DNA of 64,000 nt, taken from NCBI GenBank assembly GCA_943362175.1, contig CALRIU020000018.1, positions 43,666-107,665 on the forward strand. The letters are read 5' to 3'. Source of the stretch: UBA4416 sp943362175 (GTDB taxonomy: Bacteria > Bacteroidota > Bacteroidia > B-17B0 > Aurantibacillaceae). The notes under the pieces are model-generated. The model had not been told where the DNA came from, searched no databases, and was given only the letters and a program-made list of their open reading frames with translations. A program made the position numbers and the translations under genes. How positions within the stretch are numbered: position 1 is the first letter of the stretch; every line of letters starts with the position of its first letter. Below, in pieces: positions 48,751-58,950 of this stretch.

Positions 48751-49749
48751 TTAATTAAACACCTTCTTCTGTAAGTCTTCTTTAAACTCCCGGATCTGCT
48801 TGTTTACCGAATTGAAATAGCGTTGCCGTTCCACAATGCCCGCACCGCTGAGCAGGGAAGCCTTCGATTGGATGTTGCGGATCCAGTCGAGGTTTTCGTT
48901 GCAGAAATCGCTTTGCGTGGTCTTCATAAAATTAATAGCGTTGAATTGTTGCAGGGAAATTTTGCGCGTGTCCATTTCCGCCAGCAGGTTGGAGGTATTG
49001 ATGTTCACGTCAATTTTATAAAACTGGAATGGCACGTGGAGCTTCTCTTTAAAATCGAACGCCTTGTTGTTCTCTTCCGCCATTTGTTTGATGTGTACCA
49101 TCATTTCCGAAAGCTCTTCCACGACCGATTCCACTTCTTCCGGGCTTCCGAAATCGCCGGTTTCTATGCAGAAGCACAGTTGCGACAGAATGCTCTGGAT
49201 CGACTGTGGTGTCCAGATTTCGAGGCTCGGCACGCGGCAGTAATGTTCATAGGCCTTCCTGGCATGTTTGGTGATCTCGGCATCGATGCCCGCTTCGCTG
49301 AACACCCGTTTGGTGTAATAAGGATTGTTCAGTAAATATTTTCCCCAGTAGAAGAGACGGAAGTTGAGCAGCTTAGGATAGTTGTAGCAATGATAGACCG
49401 GAACCTCCGGGGCCACGTGGTAGAGGCAGGAAGCTTTGGTGGCGGCCATTTCCTGCAGGAGGCCGGAGATGGTCTGGAAGAAATGCTTCGAGTCGACATG
49501 CTTGCTTTTGAAAGGCACATAGCCGAAAACGATATTGGAGTGCTGGCTCGATTGGGCGGGCATCAGGTTGATGCCGTAAGCTTTTGAGAGCGCGCATACC
49601 TCGTCGTAGGTGAAGGGCGTTTTTCCGTTGATGCGCCTGCTGGCAGCGTCTTTGTTAATCTTCAGGGTTTTGATCAGGGCCTGGTTAAGCGTCATGTGTT
49701 CCGGGATAGCATCCTGCAGGGATTCGAGAAGAAGTTTTAAATTTTTCAT
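48751..49749 (-). CDS. HTH transcriptional regulator-like protein
   Basis: This 332-residue cytoplasmic protein has an N-terminal helix-turn-helix-like region (about 15-60: HMTLNQALIKTLKINKDAASRRINGKTPFTYDEVCALSKAYG). A long helical domain without recognised motifs follows. The ATG at 49749 is chosen because homology-like features begin there; the frame to 49779 adds only a weak basic stretch. It faces a divergent gene at 49965 across a 215-base spacer and may control it, but no operator is identified. It is probably a Bacteroidota-specific regulator of unknown target. Confidence 0.7.
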   Translation of the reverse strand: MKNLKLLLESLQDAIPEHMTLNQALIKTLKINKDAASRRINGKTPFTYDEVCALSKAYGINLMPAQSSQHSNIVFGYVPFKSKHVDSKHFFQTISGLLQEMAATKASCLYHVAPEVPVYHCYNYPKLLNFRLFYWGKYLLNNPYYTKRVFSEAGIDAEITKHARKAYEHYCRVPSLEIWTPQSIQSILSQLCFCIETGDFGSPEEVESVVEELSEMMVHIKQMAEENNKAFDFKEKLHVPFQFYKIDVNINTSNLLAEMDTRKISLQQFNAINFMKTTQSDFCNENLDWIRNIQSKASLLSGAGIVERQRYFNSVNKQIREFKEDLQKKVFN

Positions 49750-49964
49750 GCATTTCAAATGATAGCGGTGATATGTCAAATCTTACGGAAAGATAAGAGT
49801 TGTTTTATAAATATCAAAAAATGATACGGATTGCTTGACGGTAATTGTAATGTATAATTTGTTCGTCTTTTCAGAATCTTATCGTATGACATGAGCTGAT
49901 TTTTGTGTCTTTCCGGACAGGCTGTTTTACCATTGCAACGGGAACCTGATAAACCCCAGAGACG

Positions 49965-50615
49965 ATGAAACCAATAATTCACCAACACAACAAAGGCATC
50001 CTGAATGCTGTGAGTAAAACAACCGGCTATTGCCGGCATCCGTTCCAATACCTGCGCAGGGCGCTTCTGTTTTGCATCCTTACCTGGCTTTCGTCAGGCC
50101 TGGAGGCACAGCAGGCTTCTTCAGCGGGGATCGGGGCGGGCAATGTTGCGGAGCACCGGGAAATGTCTGTCACTAAGCCGGCAATTCAGGCCGATACCTG
50201 TTTGCTGCCGGTCTATTTCAATTACCGTCGCCGGCTGCTGCAGTACAATGGTAAGCGGATCGATGGCCTTACGTTTTTGGAGATGTGCCGAAGCCTTCCG
50301 GACAGTAGCATCCGGGAGCAGCTGAAACGTTATGATGCATATACCGCGAAAAAACAAACGCTTGTCTTTTCCACTCTGGGGAGCAGCTTTGCAGGCATCG
50401 CGCTCATCGGCGGAGCGCTCGGTAATGCAAGCCCGGCTACAGGAGCGAATCCCCCGCTTATCGTTAATGGCATCGTTTGCCTGCTGGCTGTTCCGGTGCT
50501 CGCGATCTGCACCACGGTGCCCCACCAGCGGCGAAAGGCCGTGCTCTTCCGCGATCTGCCTGTGGCGTATAATGCTTATGCAGAAGCACAGCGCCGCATG
50601 GAGGGTTGTCAGTAA
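49965..50615 (+). CDS. Membrane protein of unknown function
   Basis: This 216-residue protein is not recognised. The N-terminus carries a long basic region and a signal-like segment (FCILTWLSSGLEAQQ, residues 37-52), so export is likely. The mature part has a 'VYFNYRRRLLQYNGKRI' stretch and two further hydrophobic segments (about 125-150 and 163-180). It precedes the FkbM methyltransferase gene by 34 bases. Confidence 0.6.
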   Translation: MKPIIHQHNKGILNAVSKTTGYCRHPFQYLRRALLFCILTWLSSGLEAQQASSAGIGAGNVAEHREMSVTKPAIQADTCLLPVYFNYRRRLLQYNGKRIDGLTFLEMCRSLPDSSIREQLKRYDAYTAKKQTLVFSTLGSSFAGIALIGGALGNASPATGANPPLIVNGIVCLLAVPVLAICTTVPHQRRKAVLFRDLPVAYNAYAEAQRRMEGCQ

Positions 50616-50649
50616 CATCCATCATCCTTAACCACTTATAAAAACGCGT

Positions 50650-51528
50650 ATGTTAGACCATTTATCAAAACCTGCCTCCGTATACCTGGAGCTCCTCGGA
50701 AAAGAGCAGGCGCTAAAGCTCCTTGCCTTATTCTCGGAGATAGAAGCCGGAAAATACAACAAAGAAGAAGTTCACGGGCTGCGGCTGAAAGGCTTCCCGC
50801 ATCCCCTGTTCCTGCGCGCCATCCGTGCCGACATGCAATCTTTCATCAACACCTTCATCGATCCTTATCTTGAGAAGAAGCCCTATCTGCCCGCAGCGGA
50901 AACCGTGATTGACGCAGGCGCCAACATCGGTTATACGGCCGCCCTCTTTGCCAGCTGGTGGCCGGAGAGCACCATCATCAGCCTTGAGCCCGACCGCGAA
51001 AACTATGAGCTTGCACTCAGGAATACGGGTTCCTACCCCAATATCCATGTGGTACATGCCGCGCTTTGGAATAAGGAAGCACGACTCTCTATAGAGGCCG
51101 GACAGGAAGACGGCTTTGTGGTGCGTGAGTCTGCCGCAGGAGAAACCAAAGCGGAAAATGCCACAGAAGGAATTTCCCTTCCCCGCTTGTTGAAGCAATT
51201 CGGGAAAAGCCACATCGATTTTCTGAAGCTGAATGTGGAAGGCAGCGAAAAAGAAATTTTCAGCGAAGGCTATAAGGCCTGGCTTCCGGAAACCCGGGCG
51301 ATGCTGGTAGAGCTGCACGACGGAAAAAATCCCGGTTGTTCTTCGGCGGTCTTTTCGGCGGTGCAGCACTTCCATTTTGCAGTAGCAGAAACTGCGGCCT
51401 ATGGGATCCTCTTTGTGAAAGAGCAGGCCTACAGGAGCTGGTATGCAAAGTGGTACAAAGAGTCGATTTACCGGCCTAACATCAATAAAGAGCGCTTCCC
51501 GGAATTTTATTTGGACAGGGAGGAGTAG
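50650..51528 (+). CDS. FkbM-family methyltransferase
   Basis: This 292-residue SAM-dependent methyltransferase shows motif I VIDAGANIGYTAALFA, SLEPDRENYELAL and IDFLKLNVEGSEKEIF with the Asn-Val-Glu-Gly motif of the FkbM family. Family members O-methylate sugars or other metabolites. The gene may be in an operon with the upstream membrane protein gene. The substrate is unknown. Confidence 0.85.
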   Translation: MLDHLSKPASVYLELLGKEQALKLLALFSEIEAGKYNKEEVHGLRLKGFPHPLFLRAIRADMQSFINTFIDPYLEKKPYLPAAETVIDAGANIGYTAALFASWWPESTIISLEPDRENYELALRNTGSYPNIHVVHAALWNKEARLSIEAGQEDGFVVRESAAGETKAENATEGISLPRLLKQFGKSHIDFLKLNVEGSEKEIFSEGYKAWLPETRAMLVELHDGKNPGCSSAVFSAVQHFHFAVAETAAYGILFVKEQAYRSWYAKWYKESIYRPNINKERFPEFYLDREE

Positions 51529-51538
51529 TTGATTCATC

Positions 51539-51563
51539 CGGTGGCTGAGCGAAGGCGAAGCTC
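51539..51563. repeat. Short CTGAGCG palindromic repeat
   Basis: GGTGGCTGAGCGAAGGCGAAGC is a degenerate copy of the short palindrome family, placed right after the FkbM stop. Confidence 0.5.
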
Positions 51564-51610
51564 CGGCCTTTTCTCTCTGGTCTCTTAATCTTAAAAAAAA
51601 TCAACACATC

Positions 51611-52534
51611 ATGAAACAGATCATATTTATCTTAAGCGGCCTTTTCTTTGCAGGCCTTGTCAAAGCGCAGGACATCATCACTAAAAATGACAGCAGCAAG
51701 GTGCAGGCAGTTGTCCTGGAGATCAACCCAACACAGCTGAGGTACAAGCTCTTCCATTATCCCGATGGGCCGCTCATTACCGAGAACAAAGCGCAGCTCG
51801 CTTACATTACTTTTAAGAACGGCCTTACGGAGCGCTTCCCGAAAGAAGTGCCAGCCCGGAAAGCGTATGATCCCAATGCCTATAACCTCGATAAGGTGCC
51901 GGTAGCCCCTTATGATCCGCGGGCGCGCGCTAAAAAATACGAAGCGCTTTACGAACGCAAAAATTATATAGGCTTCAATTACCTTACGCTGCTCAATACG
52001 GCTTTTGGATTCAACTACATGCGCGATTTGAAAAAAGCGCACCTGGTCATTCATGTGCCCTTTGCCCTGGGTTTCGGAACGCCGCTCATCACCAACCTCG
52101 TGTACGGAGGAAGCTATGACACGTTCAAGGCCGTCCGCTACGAAAAAATGAATTACCGGCTGGGAATCAGCCCTTTGTTTTCCCCTTCGATGAAATCCCC
52201 GGTTAATTTTTTAATCGGTCCTTCCTATACCTTCAGCGAATACCGGCTGGTGGTAAGCACGGCGAACCCGCGTACAGGCGTGGAAACCGGACACACGTTC
52301 AAGCTCTACCGCTCGCACTATGGCCTCAGCGTTGGCTTCCTGGCGCGTATCACCGGCCGCTTCAACACCTGCCTGCTTTTCACTATGGGCGTGAGGGACG
52401 ACAGCTATAGCAAACAGGATCCCTACGAAATCAACGCATCGAAAGGCGGATCCAATGCCAGTTACAGCTTGCCGGGTCTCAATCCCACTTCTGCCAACGT
52501 GGGCTTACTATGGAGCATGGGCTACCGCTTTTGA
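51611..52534 (+). CDS. Putative outer-membrane protein of unknown function
   Basis: This 307-residue protein has a signal peptide (MKQIIFILSGLFFAGLVKAQ). Residues 20-70 (DIITKNDSSKVQAVVLEINPTQLRYKLFHYPDGPL..AYITFKNG) match the small strand-rich domain found at the N-terminus of many Bacteroidota secreted proteins. The rest has beta-barrel-like strands ending with an aromatic residue (VGLLWSMGYRF). No enzyme motif is seen. Confidence 0.72.
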   Translation: MKQIIFILSGLFFAGLVKAQDIITKNDSSKVQAVVLEINPTQLRYKLFHYPDGPLITENKAQLAYITFKNGLTERFPKEVPARKAYDPNAYNLDKVPVAPYDPRARAKKYEALYERKNYIGFNYLTLLNTAFGFNYMRDLKKAHLVIHVPFALGFGTPLITNLVYGGSYDTFKAVRYEKMNYRLGISPLFSPSMKSPVNFLIGPSYTFSEYRLVVSTANPRTGVETGHTFKLYRSHYGLSVGFLARITGRFNTCLLFTMGVRDDSYSKQDPYEINASKGGSNASYSLPGLNPTSANVGLLWSMGYRF

Positions 52535-52647
52535 TAGGCAGGTTTAATGCAGCGCGGATGATGCAGATAAGGAGAGGGTGAATAATGGTGTGCCGATTAC
52601 GATGCCTTTCATAATCTTCTCTACCGCAACACATCATTTATAATCGC

Positions 52648-53307
52648 TTACGCCTGCAGAATATAGCCCCAGCGCACCAGGTCCTCTTTGCCGGAGATGT
52701 GCTTGATGCTTCCCTGGTGGATCAGGCAGCAGCGGCTGGTAATTTTGAGAACGTTGCGGTAGTCGTGGTCGGACAGGAGGATGCCTTTTTCCGGCGACTT
52801 TTCCAGGATGAGCTGTTGGATCCGCTCCACCATCACCGGCGATACACCGCTGAAGGGCTCGTCGAGCAGGATGAATTTGGAAGGCGTATTCAGCAGCAGT
52901 TTGATTTCGAGGTAGCGGATCTCTCCCCCCGACAAAGCGCCCGTCTTGTTTTTGGATAAGGGCTTCAGAATGGCATCGTCGAGAAAGCGTTCTGCGTCTG
53001 CTTTTCCGAGGTACAGACGGGCCGCGCGTTTCACGCTCAGGTGCTTCGGAATAAAGTCATGCTGCGGCAGGTAAGCGATCAGGTCCTTTGTTTTGTAGGG
53101 CGCTTCATAGATCTTTCCGTCGATGCGGATAAATTTTTGTGCGTCGAGTGTTCCGAAAATAATTTGCATGAGTGTACTCTTGCCGCTGCCGTTTCGCCCC
53201 AGCAGGGCGATGACCTCGCCTGTGCGGCATTGCAGGTATATGTCGGTGAGGATGCTCCGCTCATCAAAGTGCTTTTGCACGCTGTCTACTTCAAGAAGAT
53301 GCGACAT
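52648..53307 (-). CDS. ABC transporter ATP-binding protein
   Basis: This 219-residue ATPase shows Walker A GRNGSGKST, the signature LSGGEIRYLE, Walker B FILLDEPFSG and the H-loop SDHDYR. The ATG at 53307 (MSHLLEVD) gives the standard start. It overlaps by 17 bases the end of a small membrane protein gene (53291-53584), its only candidate permease. The signature has a non-Gln (E) after LSGG, which is seen in some families. The substrate is unknown. Confidence 0.88.
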   Translation of the reverse strand: MSHLLEVDSVQKHFDERSILTDIYLQCRTGEVIALLGRNGSGKSTLMQIIFGTLDAQKFIRIDGKIYEAPYKTKDLIAYLPQHDFIPKHLSVKRAARLYLGKADAERFLDDAILKPLSKNKTGALSGGEIRYLEIKLLLNTPSKFILLDEPFSGVSPVMVERIQQLILEKSPEKGILLSDHDYRNVLKITSRCCLIHQGSIKHISGKEDLVRWGYILQA

Positions 53308-53584
53308 GGTTGAGAAGAATATAAAGGATAGCACCTATGAATCCATTCATGAGGATGGTGAAGAGGAAGAGCTGTGTTTTACGGATGCCGCGGTTGTAAT
53401 AAAAAAAGTAATCGCCTTTGCGGGAAAGGCTTTTGTAATAGAAGCTCAGGAGTGAGCCGGAGGTCATCAAGGAGATGGGCAGCACCTTCGGGAACTGCAC
53501 CGCCACAAGGATTGCGCAGGCCAGCGAAAAGCCCCCATTGAGCGCCAGGGTGCTTCGGTAAAAGGTAAAGAGGAGCCTGAGCAT
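53291..53584 (-). CDS. Small membrane protein partnered with ABC ATPase
   Basis: This 97-residue protein has three hydrophobic segments (about residues 15-45, 36-50 and 70-92: LFLFTILMNGFIGAILYILLN). It is too small to be a classical permease subunit by itself, but it could multimerise or be one part of a split system. Its stop overlaps the ATPase start by 17 bases, so the two are coupled. Confidence 0.65.
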   Translation of the reverse strand: MLRLLFTFYRSTLALNGGFSLACAILVAVQFPKVLPISLMTSGSLLSFYYKSLSRKGDYFFYYNRGIRKTQLFLFTILMNGFIGAILYILLNHVASS

Positions 53585-53930
53585 CAGCTATGGTTTGATT
53601 AGAATTCAAGGATACTGAAAAATGCCATGGCAACGGAGCTTATAACATAATTTTGGAAATGCGGGAGACGCGATCACTCCGGGCGCGCTCTTTTTTTATC
53701 GAAGCTCATGCCCCGGTATGTTACGTCCCCTCTTTTAAATTACCAAACAATATGAACGCATAGATGAATGGAAGTATAAGGCGGATGAGTTGATTTCATT
53801 GGCTTTCGGGGGGTATTCCTGTTAATAAATTTATTTCCGAATCCTTAGTTTTGATGATACGAAACAGAAGACTTCTTCGTTATTTTGCAGAGGCTTCCCC
53901 GTTCCTTTATGTTTTACTGTTATTGTTTTT
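53585..53930. other. Intergenic region, nothing recognised
   Basis: About 345 bases hold no coding potential. A weak -7 box (TATCCTTG on the - strand) near 53607-53614 could serve the small ABC membrane gene. A T-rich run follows CTCCGGGCGCGCTC near 53690, without a matching stem. Confidence 0.35.
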
Positions 53931-54149
53931 ATGTTCTTATCCTGCCTTAGAAGATCGAAAAATCCGGCGTCTGCTGCTTTGATTCCGCACCCTGCTTCTG
54001 AACCATTGTATCCTTATATGTCCCGGCTTCAGGCGTTCCCGGCCCTGGTCAACGAATGGCTTATGAGCAAAAGTGTAGGCGCTTTTAATAACCGGTTATC
54101 AGAAGGCCGATACCGCTTATCAATAGGTTATGGCCAGTTATCGTTTTGA
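53931..54149 (+). pseudogene. Truncated duplicate of the RHS-type gene start, possible pseudogene
   Basis: This 72-residue frame begins MFLSCLRRSKNPASAALI, and the next gene begins MMFSFLRKSERPVSAALI. After that the two soon differ (SEPLYPYMSR versus FEFTFPHTSR), and the frame stops early. The arrangement suggests a decayed or recombined copy of the 5' end of the 54264 gene. Expression is doubtful. Confidence 0.5.
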
Positions 54150-54263
54150 TTTTTGTTCTTTTTTGAAGTCACTTTAATTTCGTCGTGTATTATATATGTA
54201 GTCATTGTTACCTCCTTCCCCCGAATAGTCCCGAATAAATATGTTTAATCTTAATTCCTTTTT

Positions 54264-57200
54264 ATGATGTTTTCTTTTCTTAGGAAATCGGAGAGGCCTG
54301 TATCTGCGGCCCTGATCCTGTGTCTTGTTTTTGAATTTACCTTCCCGCATACCTCCCGCGCCGGCACCTTATCTTCCGGTGGAGGAACCGTGGCTTCCTC
54401 GCTGAGCAGCATGGTAGACGGTTATACGGGCGATTTCCGCTACAGCGTGCCATTGCTTACTGTGCCGGGCCCTAACGGCGAAAGCGTATCTGTCAGCGCT
54501 AATTACCGTGCGGGCATTACCGTCAACCAGAAAGCCTCCTGGATCGGCCTGGGCTGGGATTACAACCCCGGCGAGATCAGCCGGCAGGTGGTGAATGTGC
54601 CCGACGATTACAATGGGCGGGAAGTGTACCAGTATTCGACTTACAATGCCTGGAACCAGCCCAAGATTACGGCGATGTTCGGGAGTCTCTACAATAATGA
54701 GTTCAACCGCAACCCATACGGAGGTACTACGTCCAACAATAAGGCGGCCGATAATGCCACCATGTATTACAACCTCACGGCCGGCGAGCGCTGCAATATG
54801 ATCGACATGGTACAAACCAACGGGTGTAACGCAGCGGGCGCTTTTGATCCCACCTCCAATGCCAATTACCGTTTCAACAAGCACACGGTTCCTTATACCA
54901 GCCTGGCCTACGACAAGTACAGCGTGAGCGGCGAAGGCATCGGGGGCTCCCTCCATCCCTATCACCTGGGAGAGGTGCGCATCCATGAAGAGGTAAACGC
55001 CGCCGCTACGGGTGAGCCGGTGTCTTCCAAAAAATGCCAGTTCTATTTCGAGAACTCCACCACGCTGACTGTGAATAGTCAGAACATAGGTAATTCTTCC
55101 ATTGTGAACCAAAGCACCAACCGGATTCACAGCGGCACCTTTGTGAAATATTTCACCAACGGCGAGATCAACAACAACAGCAACCTGTACAGCAGCAGCA
55201 ATTCATCCGGCTACCTGCACGATGCACCCGTAACCGATACATCGGCTACGCGGAGAGTGGAGAGTGATCATCCTTCGGAGCTGATCGGCGCTTTCCAGGT
55301 GACTAACCCTGCCGGGATGACCTACCATTATTCCCTGCCGGTGTATGAGCTGAGCAGCCTGAGCGCCAGCTTCGACGGGACCGGCAGCTCACAGCTGTCT
55401 TCCCTGTCTTCCTGCCGCTATGCTACCAGCTGGAAGCTGACGGCTATTACCGGACCGGATTATGAAGATGCCAACGGCAACTATTGCGCGGATGAAGGTG
55501 ATACCGGCTACTGGATTGCCTACAACTATTCGCAATGGAGCAATAACTACGAATGGGCCGGCCAACGCTACAATGCCAAATCGGACGCGCTCATCTCGCC
55601 TAAGATGGTGAATCTGGTGACGAGCGCCGCCCTGGGCAATCAATACAAGCGGAACAACAGCCTGGCTTTCGGCAACAGCCAGGTGTATGTGCTCAATTAC
55701 ATCCGCACGGCTACGCACACGGCTTATTTCGTGAAAAGCATCCGCCTCGATGAGCAGAGCTACAATGTGATGCACGACGTGGACAAGCCGGTGGCCTCCC
55801 TGAAGCTCGACCGCGTGGTATTGCTGCGCAACGAGGACAAGGGCCTGATGATTAACAACACGTCATTGGGAGGCTCCGACCTTGATAGCCGCTTCGACTA
55901 TACGAGTTGTACAGGCGCGCTCAACGATCCCAATTTTGTGAATATCAGCCGCTATACCTTCTATAAGAGCAGCATCGACTCACGGGCCCTGGCCACCGCA
56001 GAGCTGAGCTTTAACTACAGCCTCGCCAAAAAGTACATCGGCCATGTTGCCAATACGTTTAGTGCCTCTTACAGCCAGTTTGCGCCCTGGATGCTTACAG
56101 GCCATACGCTTCCGCTTTCGTCGGGCAGCTGGTACAGAACCCTGTCGGGTTTTGCTTCCTCCACGGCGCCTGCCGACAACGGTAAGCTTACGCTAAAAAA
56201 AATTACGGTGTACAGCCTGAAAGGAGAGAAGGTCACGCCTTCGGTGGATTTCTCCTACAATGAAAGCAGCAGCAGCAAAAATCCCGATTACGCCATCGAT
56301 AAGGCCGATCTCTGGGGCTATTACAAAAGCGATTATGTGAACAGCCATTTTGTGACGGCCGTGTCGAAGGATGATGTGGATGCCTGGTCGCTGAAAGAGA
56401 TCAATACTTCCTTAGGCGGAAAGATTGAGATCAGCTATGAATCGGACCGTTACCACCAGGAAGGCTTTAACGGTGATGTGCCCTTTTATAAACTGTACAG
56501 CGGGAATGCCTCCCTGGCAACCGTCTCCTCCAACATGCCGCACCTGATCTTCCCGATGAGCAACATTAATCCAGGAACCGGTGCCGCTACTTTTTATGAT
56601 GCCGATATCTCGCCCTTTGCACACTTGACCAATGAGCCTGTCTCCGATCCAACGTACCTGCATCCAATGTACACCATCTACAGCCAGCTGGAAGAATGCT
56701 TCCATCCTGCGGTTACTTATAATAACGGAAACTCATCGTATTATCCTCCCGTATACAGGCACCTGCTGCGTTATGGCAGCTCCTTTTCAGGCGGGGCAGC
56801 GGGCAGCGGGGCAGGGCCTTATGCCACCATCCTGGCAGGCTCGGCTCCCGAATATAATTTCAACTGTAACCAGCCCGGTTATTCACAAAGCACGATCACG
56901 ACCAACGATGTCGGTATTAACCACGCGGTGGTATTCCGGAGCTATTTGTACGGTGGCGGAGTCCGCGTGAATACCATTAAGATTACCGACCCCTTCTCTA
57001 ACAGCAGCTATATGCAGAAGTTCGAGTACGGGAACGGCTATTGCCCGATCGTGCCGAAATCCACGGCTTTTTCCACTTACAGCGGGCCATCCAACCACGA
57101 TGTGGTGATGAACCTGAAGCCTATGATGGCTCCGGAGCTTACCGGCCTGGTGGGTTATAACAGCTGTACGCAATATTCCCTCGACCAGAACAACCGCAGT

Positions 57201-58937
57201 ACCGGAAACGTGGTACAGGTGTATGAGAATGATCCGATCATGAGTCCGCTGATCACCGGCCGCTCGCAAATGACCGTTCAATACTGGCCTCTTTGCTCAA
57301 GGATGGGCATACCTGAGGGGTCAAATTGCCTTGATAAGCCCTATGTGACTACCGGACCCACGCAGCATGAACTTTGCACGCAACATGTTTCAGATTATAA
57401 AATTTCCATCGACCTGTCTCTGAATAACCGGCACCGTTTGGGTAAGCTGAAGGAATCGGATGACGGCGTAAGCCATACCAGGTATTTTTATAATACGGCA
57501 TCTACCGTCACAGAGCGCTATGCCCATCCGAAGCAGGAGACCGTGAGATACAGCAACTGGATAGTGTACCCGGCATCACTGCCCCAAAATGCGAATTACA
57601 GCCAGTGTAAATTTCCTTATAATTATAACGACGACTATTATTATAACGTCTCGGACCTTAGCAATACCAGCTATTTCCTGTCTTCTACCGAAACTGTAAA
57701 GGATGGCATCAGCATGACGGAAACGATCAAACGGGTTTCTTATACCGCTGCTCCTTACTATACAAAAACAACCGATCCTACGCGTGGAACATTTGAAAGT
57801 ACGAGCGACTTTGCCTTCGTACAAACAGTGCCCAACAGCAGCACCTTGCTGTATCCCGGGATGGACCTGAAATCGCGGGACGAGCACAACCGTAATTTAC
57901 TGACGGCGGTAGCGGGTACCAAAACCATTAAGAATGGCACCTACATCATCAGCGAATCGAAAGCGACCTATTCCAATGTCTATCCGACGCGCCTCCTGGG
58001 TGGCTCCGTCTCCACGATTACCAAGCCCTGGTACCATCTCCACGAAAGCTACCAGCGCCTGCTCAACGACGATGTGCCGGCCTCCACGGCGCCCCTGTCT
58101 ACCGACTGGCGTAAAGTAAGCACCAACACCTTGTATGATTTTTCCTACAACTGCATTGAGCAGGAAGGCCTCAACGGGCGCCGGGCGGCTTCGCGCTGGG
58201 GCTATGGCGGGCTTTATAAGCTGGCGGATATCAGCAATGCCAATTACAATTCCTTTGCGTTTTCCGGCTTCGAAGATGCCTTGCCCGGACCCGGAAACAC
58301 CGTGGTGTACGGCGGTGAGATCACCAACGGACAAACGGCACAGACAGCTTCAGTCCACTTGCAGAACTCTATTCCTTACACGATCCTGCCGCACAGCGGA
58401 AATTTCCTGGCGGGCCTTGCTCCCAACAGCGCCGGGCCGGCGCTCGATACCAAAAACTTTGAAGTGGGTCGTACCTACGTGGCCAAAGTGTGGGTACATA
58501 AGCTGAGCCCGCCTACCGCGGCCCTGAGCCTACAGCTCAACGGCACGACCACCGGCGCTTATACCGATACCAAAACCGTGATGCGGAATAACCCGGCCAA
58601 TGTTACCGTAGGCGATTGGGTGCTGATGAGCGTGGAGCTGGAAGTGCCGGCCAACTTCAACACAGGCGTCACGCACAACATGCTGCTAAGCCTGTCCAAC
58701 AATGGCAGCGCCGGCAAAGCGTATTTCGACGACCTGGCCTTTCACCCGAAAGACGCCATGATGACGGGCCATGTGTACAACGAAAAAACAGGCGCCCTTG
58801 TGGCCCAGCTCGATAACGATAATTTCGCCACCTTCTATACCTACGACCAAGCTATGCGCCTGACCTCTGCCTCTAAGGAATACAGCGGCGGGATCAGAAA
58901 AGTAACCGAAAGCACTTACCATTATGCCAAACCTTAA
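54264..58937 (+). CDS. Large secreted RHS/YD-type protein, N-terminal member of the locus
   Basis: This 1557-residue protein has a signal peptide (to about residue 34, FPHTSRA). The N-terminal domain GYTGDFRYSVPLLTVPGP...SANYRAGITVNQKASWIGLGWDYNPG is typical of the start of Bacteroidota RHS/YD-repeat proteins. A long beta-rich region follows. Residues ~1350-1497 (HLQNSIPYTILPHSGNFLAG..KAYFDDLAFHPKD) look like a carbohydrate-binding/galactose-binding-type sandwich. The end carries YD-like phrases (FYTYDQAMRLTSASKEYSGG). Start ATG at 54264 or 54267. Two further genes continue the locus. No toxin domain is visible in this protein. Confidence 0.82.
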   Translation: MMFSFLRKSERPVSAALILCLVFEFTFPHTSRAGTLSSGGGTVASSLSSMVDGYTGDFRYSVPLLTVPGPNGESVSVSANYRAGITVNQKASWIGLGWDYNPGEISRQVVNVPDDYNGREVYQYSTYNAWNQPKITAMFGSLYNNEFNRNPYGGTTSNNKAADNATMYYNLTAGERCNMIDMVQTNGCNAAGAFDPTSNANYRFNKHTVPYTSLAYDKYSVSGEGIGGSLHPYHLGEVRIHEEVNAAATGEPVSSKKCQFYFENSTTLTVNSQNIGNSSIVNQSTNRIHSGTFVKYFTNGEINNNSNLYSSSNSSGYLHDAPVTDTSATRRVESDHPSELIGAFQVTNPAGMTYHYSLPVYELSSLSASFDGTGSSQLSSLSSCRYATSWKLTAITGPDYEDANGNYCADEGDTGYWIAYNYSQWSNNYEWAGQRYNAKSDALISPKMVNLVTSAALGNQYKRNNSLAFGNSQVYVLNYIRTATHTAYFVKSIRLDEQSYNVMHDVDKPVASLKLDRVVLLRNEDKGLMINNTSLGGSDLDSRFDYTSCTGALNDPNFVNISRYTFYKSSIDSRALATAELSFNYSLAKKYIGHVANTFSASYSQFAPWMLTGHTLPLSSGSWYRTLSGFASSTAPADNGKLTLKKITVYSLKGEKVTPSVDFSYNESSSSKNPDYAIDKADLWGYYKSDYVNSHFVTAVSKDDVDAWSLKEINTSLGGKIEISYESDRYHQEGFNGDVPFYKLYSGNASLATVSSNMPHLIFPMSNINPGTGAATFYDADISPFAHLTNEPVSDPTYLHPMYTIYSQLEECFHPAVTYNNGNSSYYPPVYRHLLRYGSSFSGGAAGSGAGPYATILAGSAPEYNFNCNQPGYSQSTITTNDVGINHAVVFRSYLYGGGVRVNTIKITDPFSNSSYMQKFEYGNGYCPIVPKSTAFSTYSGPSNHDVVMNLKPMMAPELTGLVGYNSCTQYSLDQNNRSTGNVVQVYENDPIMSPLITGRSQMTVQYWPLCSRMGIPEGSNCLDKPYVTTGPTQHELCTQHVSDYKISIDLSLNNRHRLGKLKESDDGVSHTRYFYNTASTVTERYAHPKQETVRYSNWIVYPASLPQNANYSQCKFPYNYNDDYYYNVSDLSNTSYFLSSTETVKDGISMTETIKRVSYTAAPYYTKTTDPTRGTFESTSDFAFVQTVPNSSTLLYPGMDLKSRDEHNRNLLTAVAGTKTIKNGTYIISESKATYSNVYPTRLLGGSVSTITKPWYHLHESYQRLLNDDVPASTAPLSTDWRKVSTNTLYDFSYNCIEQEGLNGRRAASRWGYGGLYKLADISNANYNSFAFSGFEDALPGPGNTVVYGGEITNGQTAQTASVHLQNSIPYTILPHSGNFLAGLAPNSAGPALDTKNFEVGRTYVAKVWVHKLSPPTAALSLQLNGTTTGAYTDTKTVMRNNPANVTVGDWVLMSVELEVPANFNTGVTHNMLLSLSNNGSAGKAYFDDLAFHPKDAMMTGHVYNEKTGALVAQLDNDNFATFYTYDQAMRLTSASKEYSGGIRKVTESTYHYAKP

Positions 58938-58950
58938 TCCCCTTATTGCT

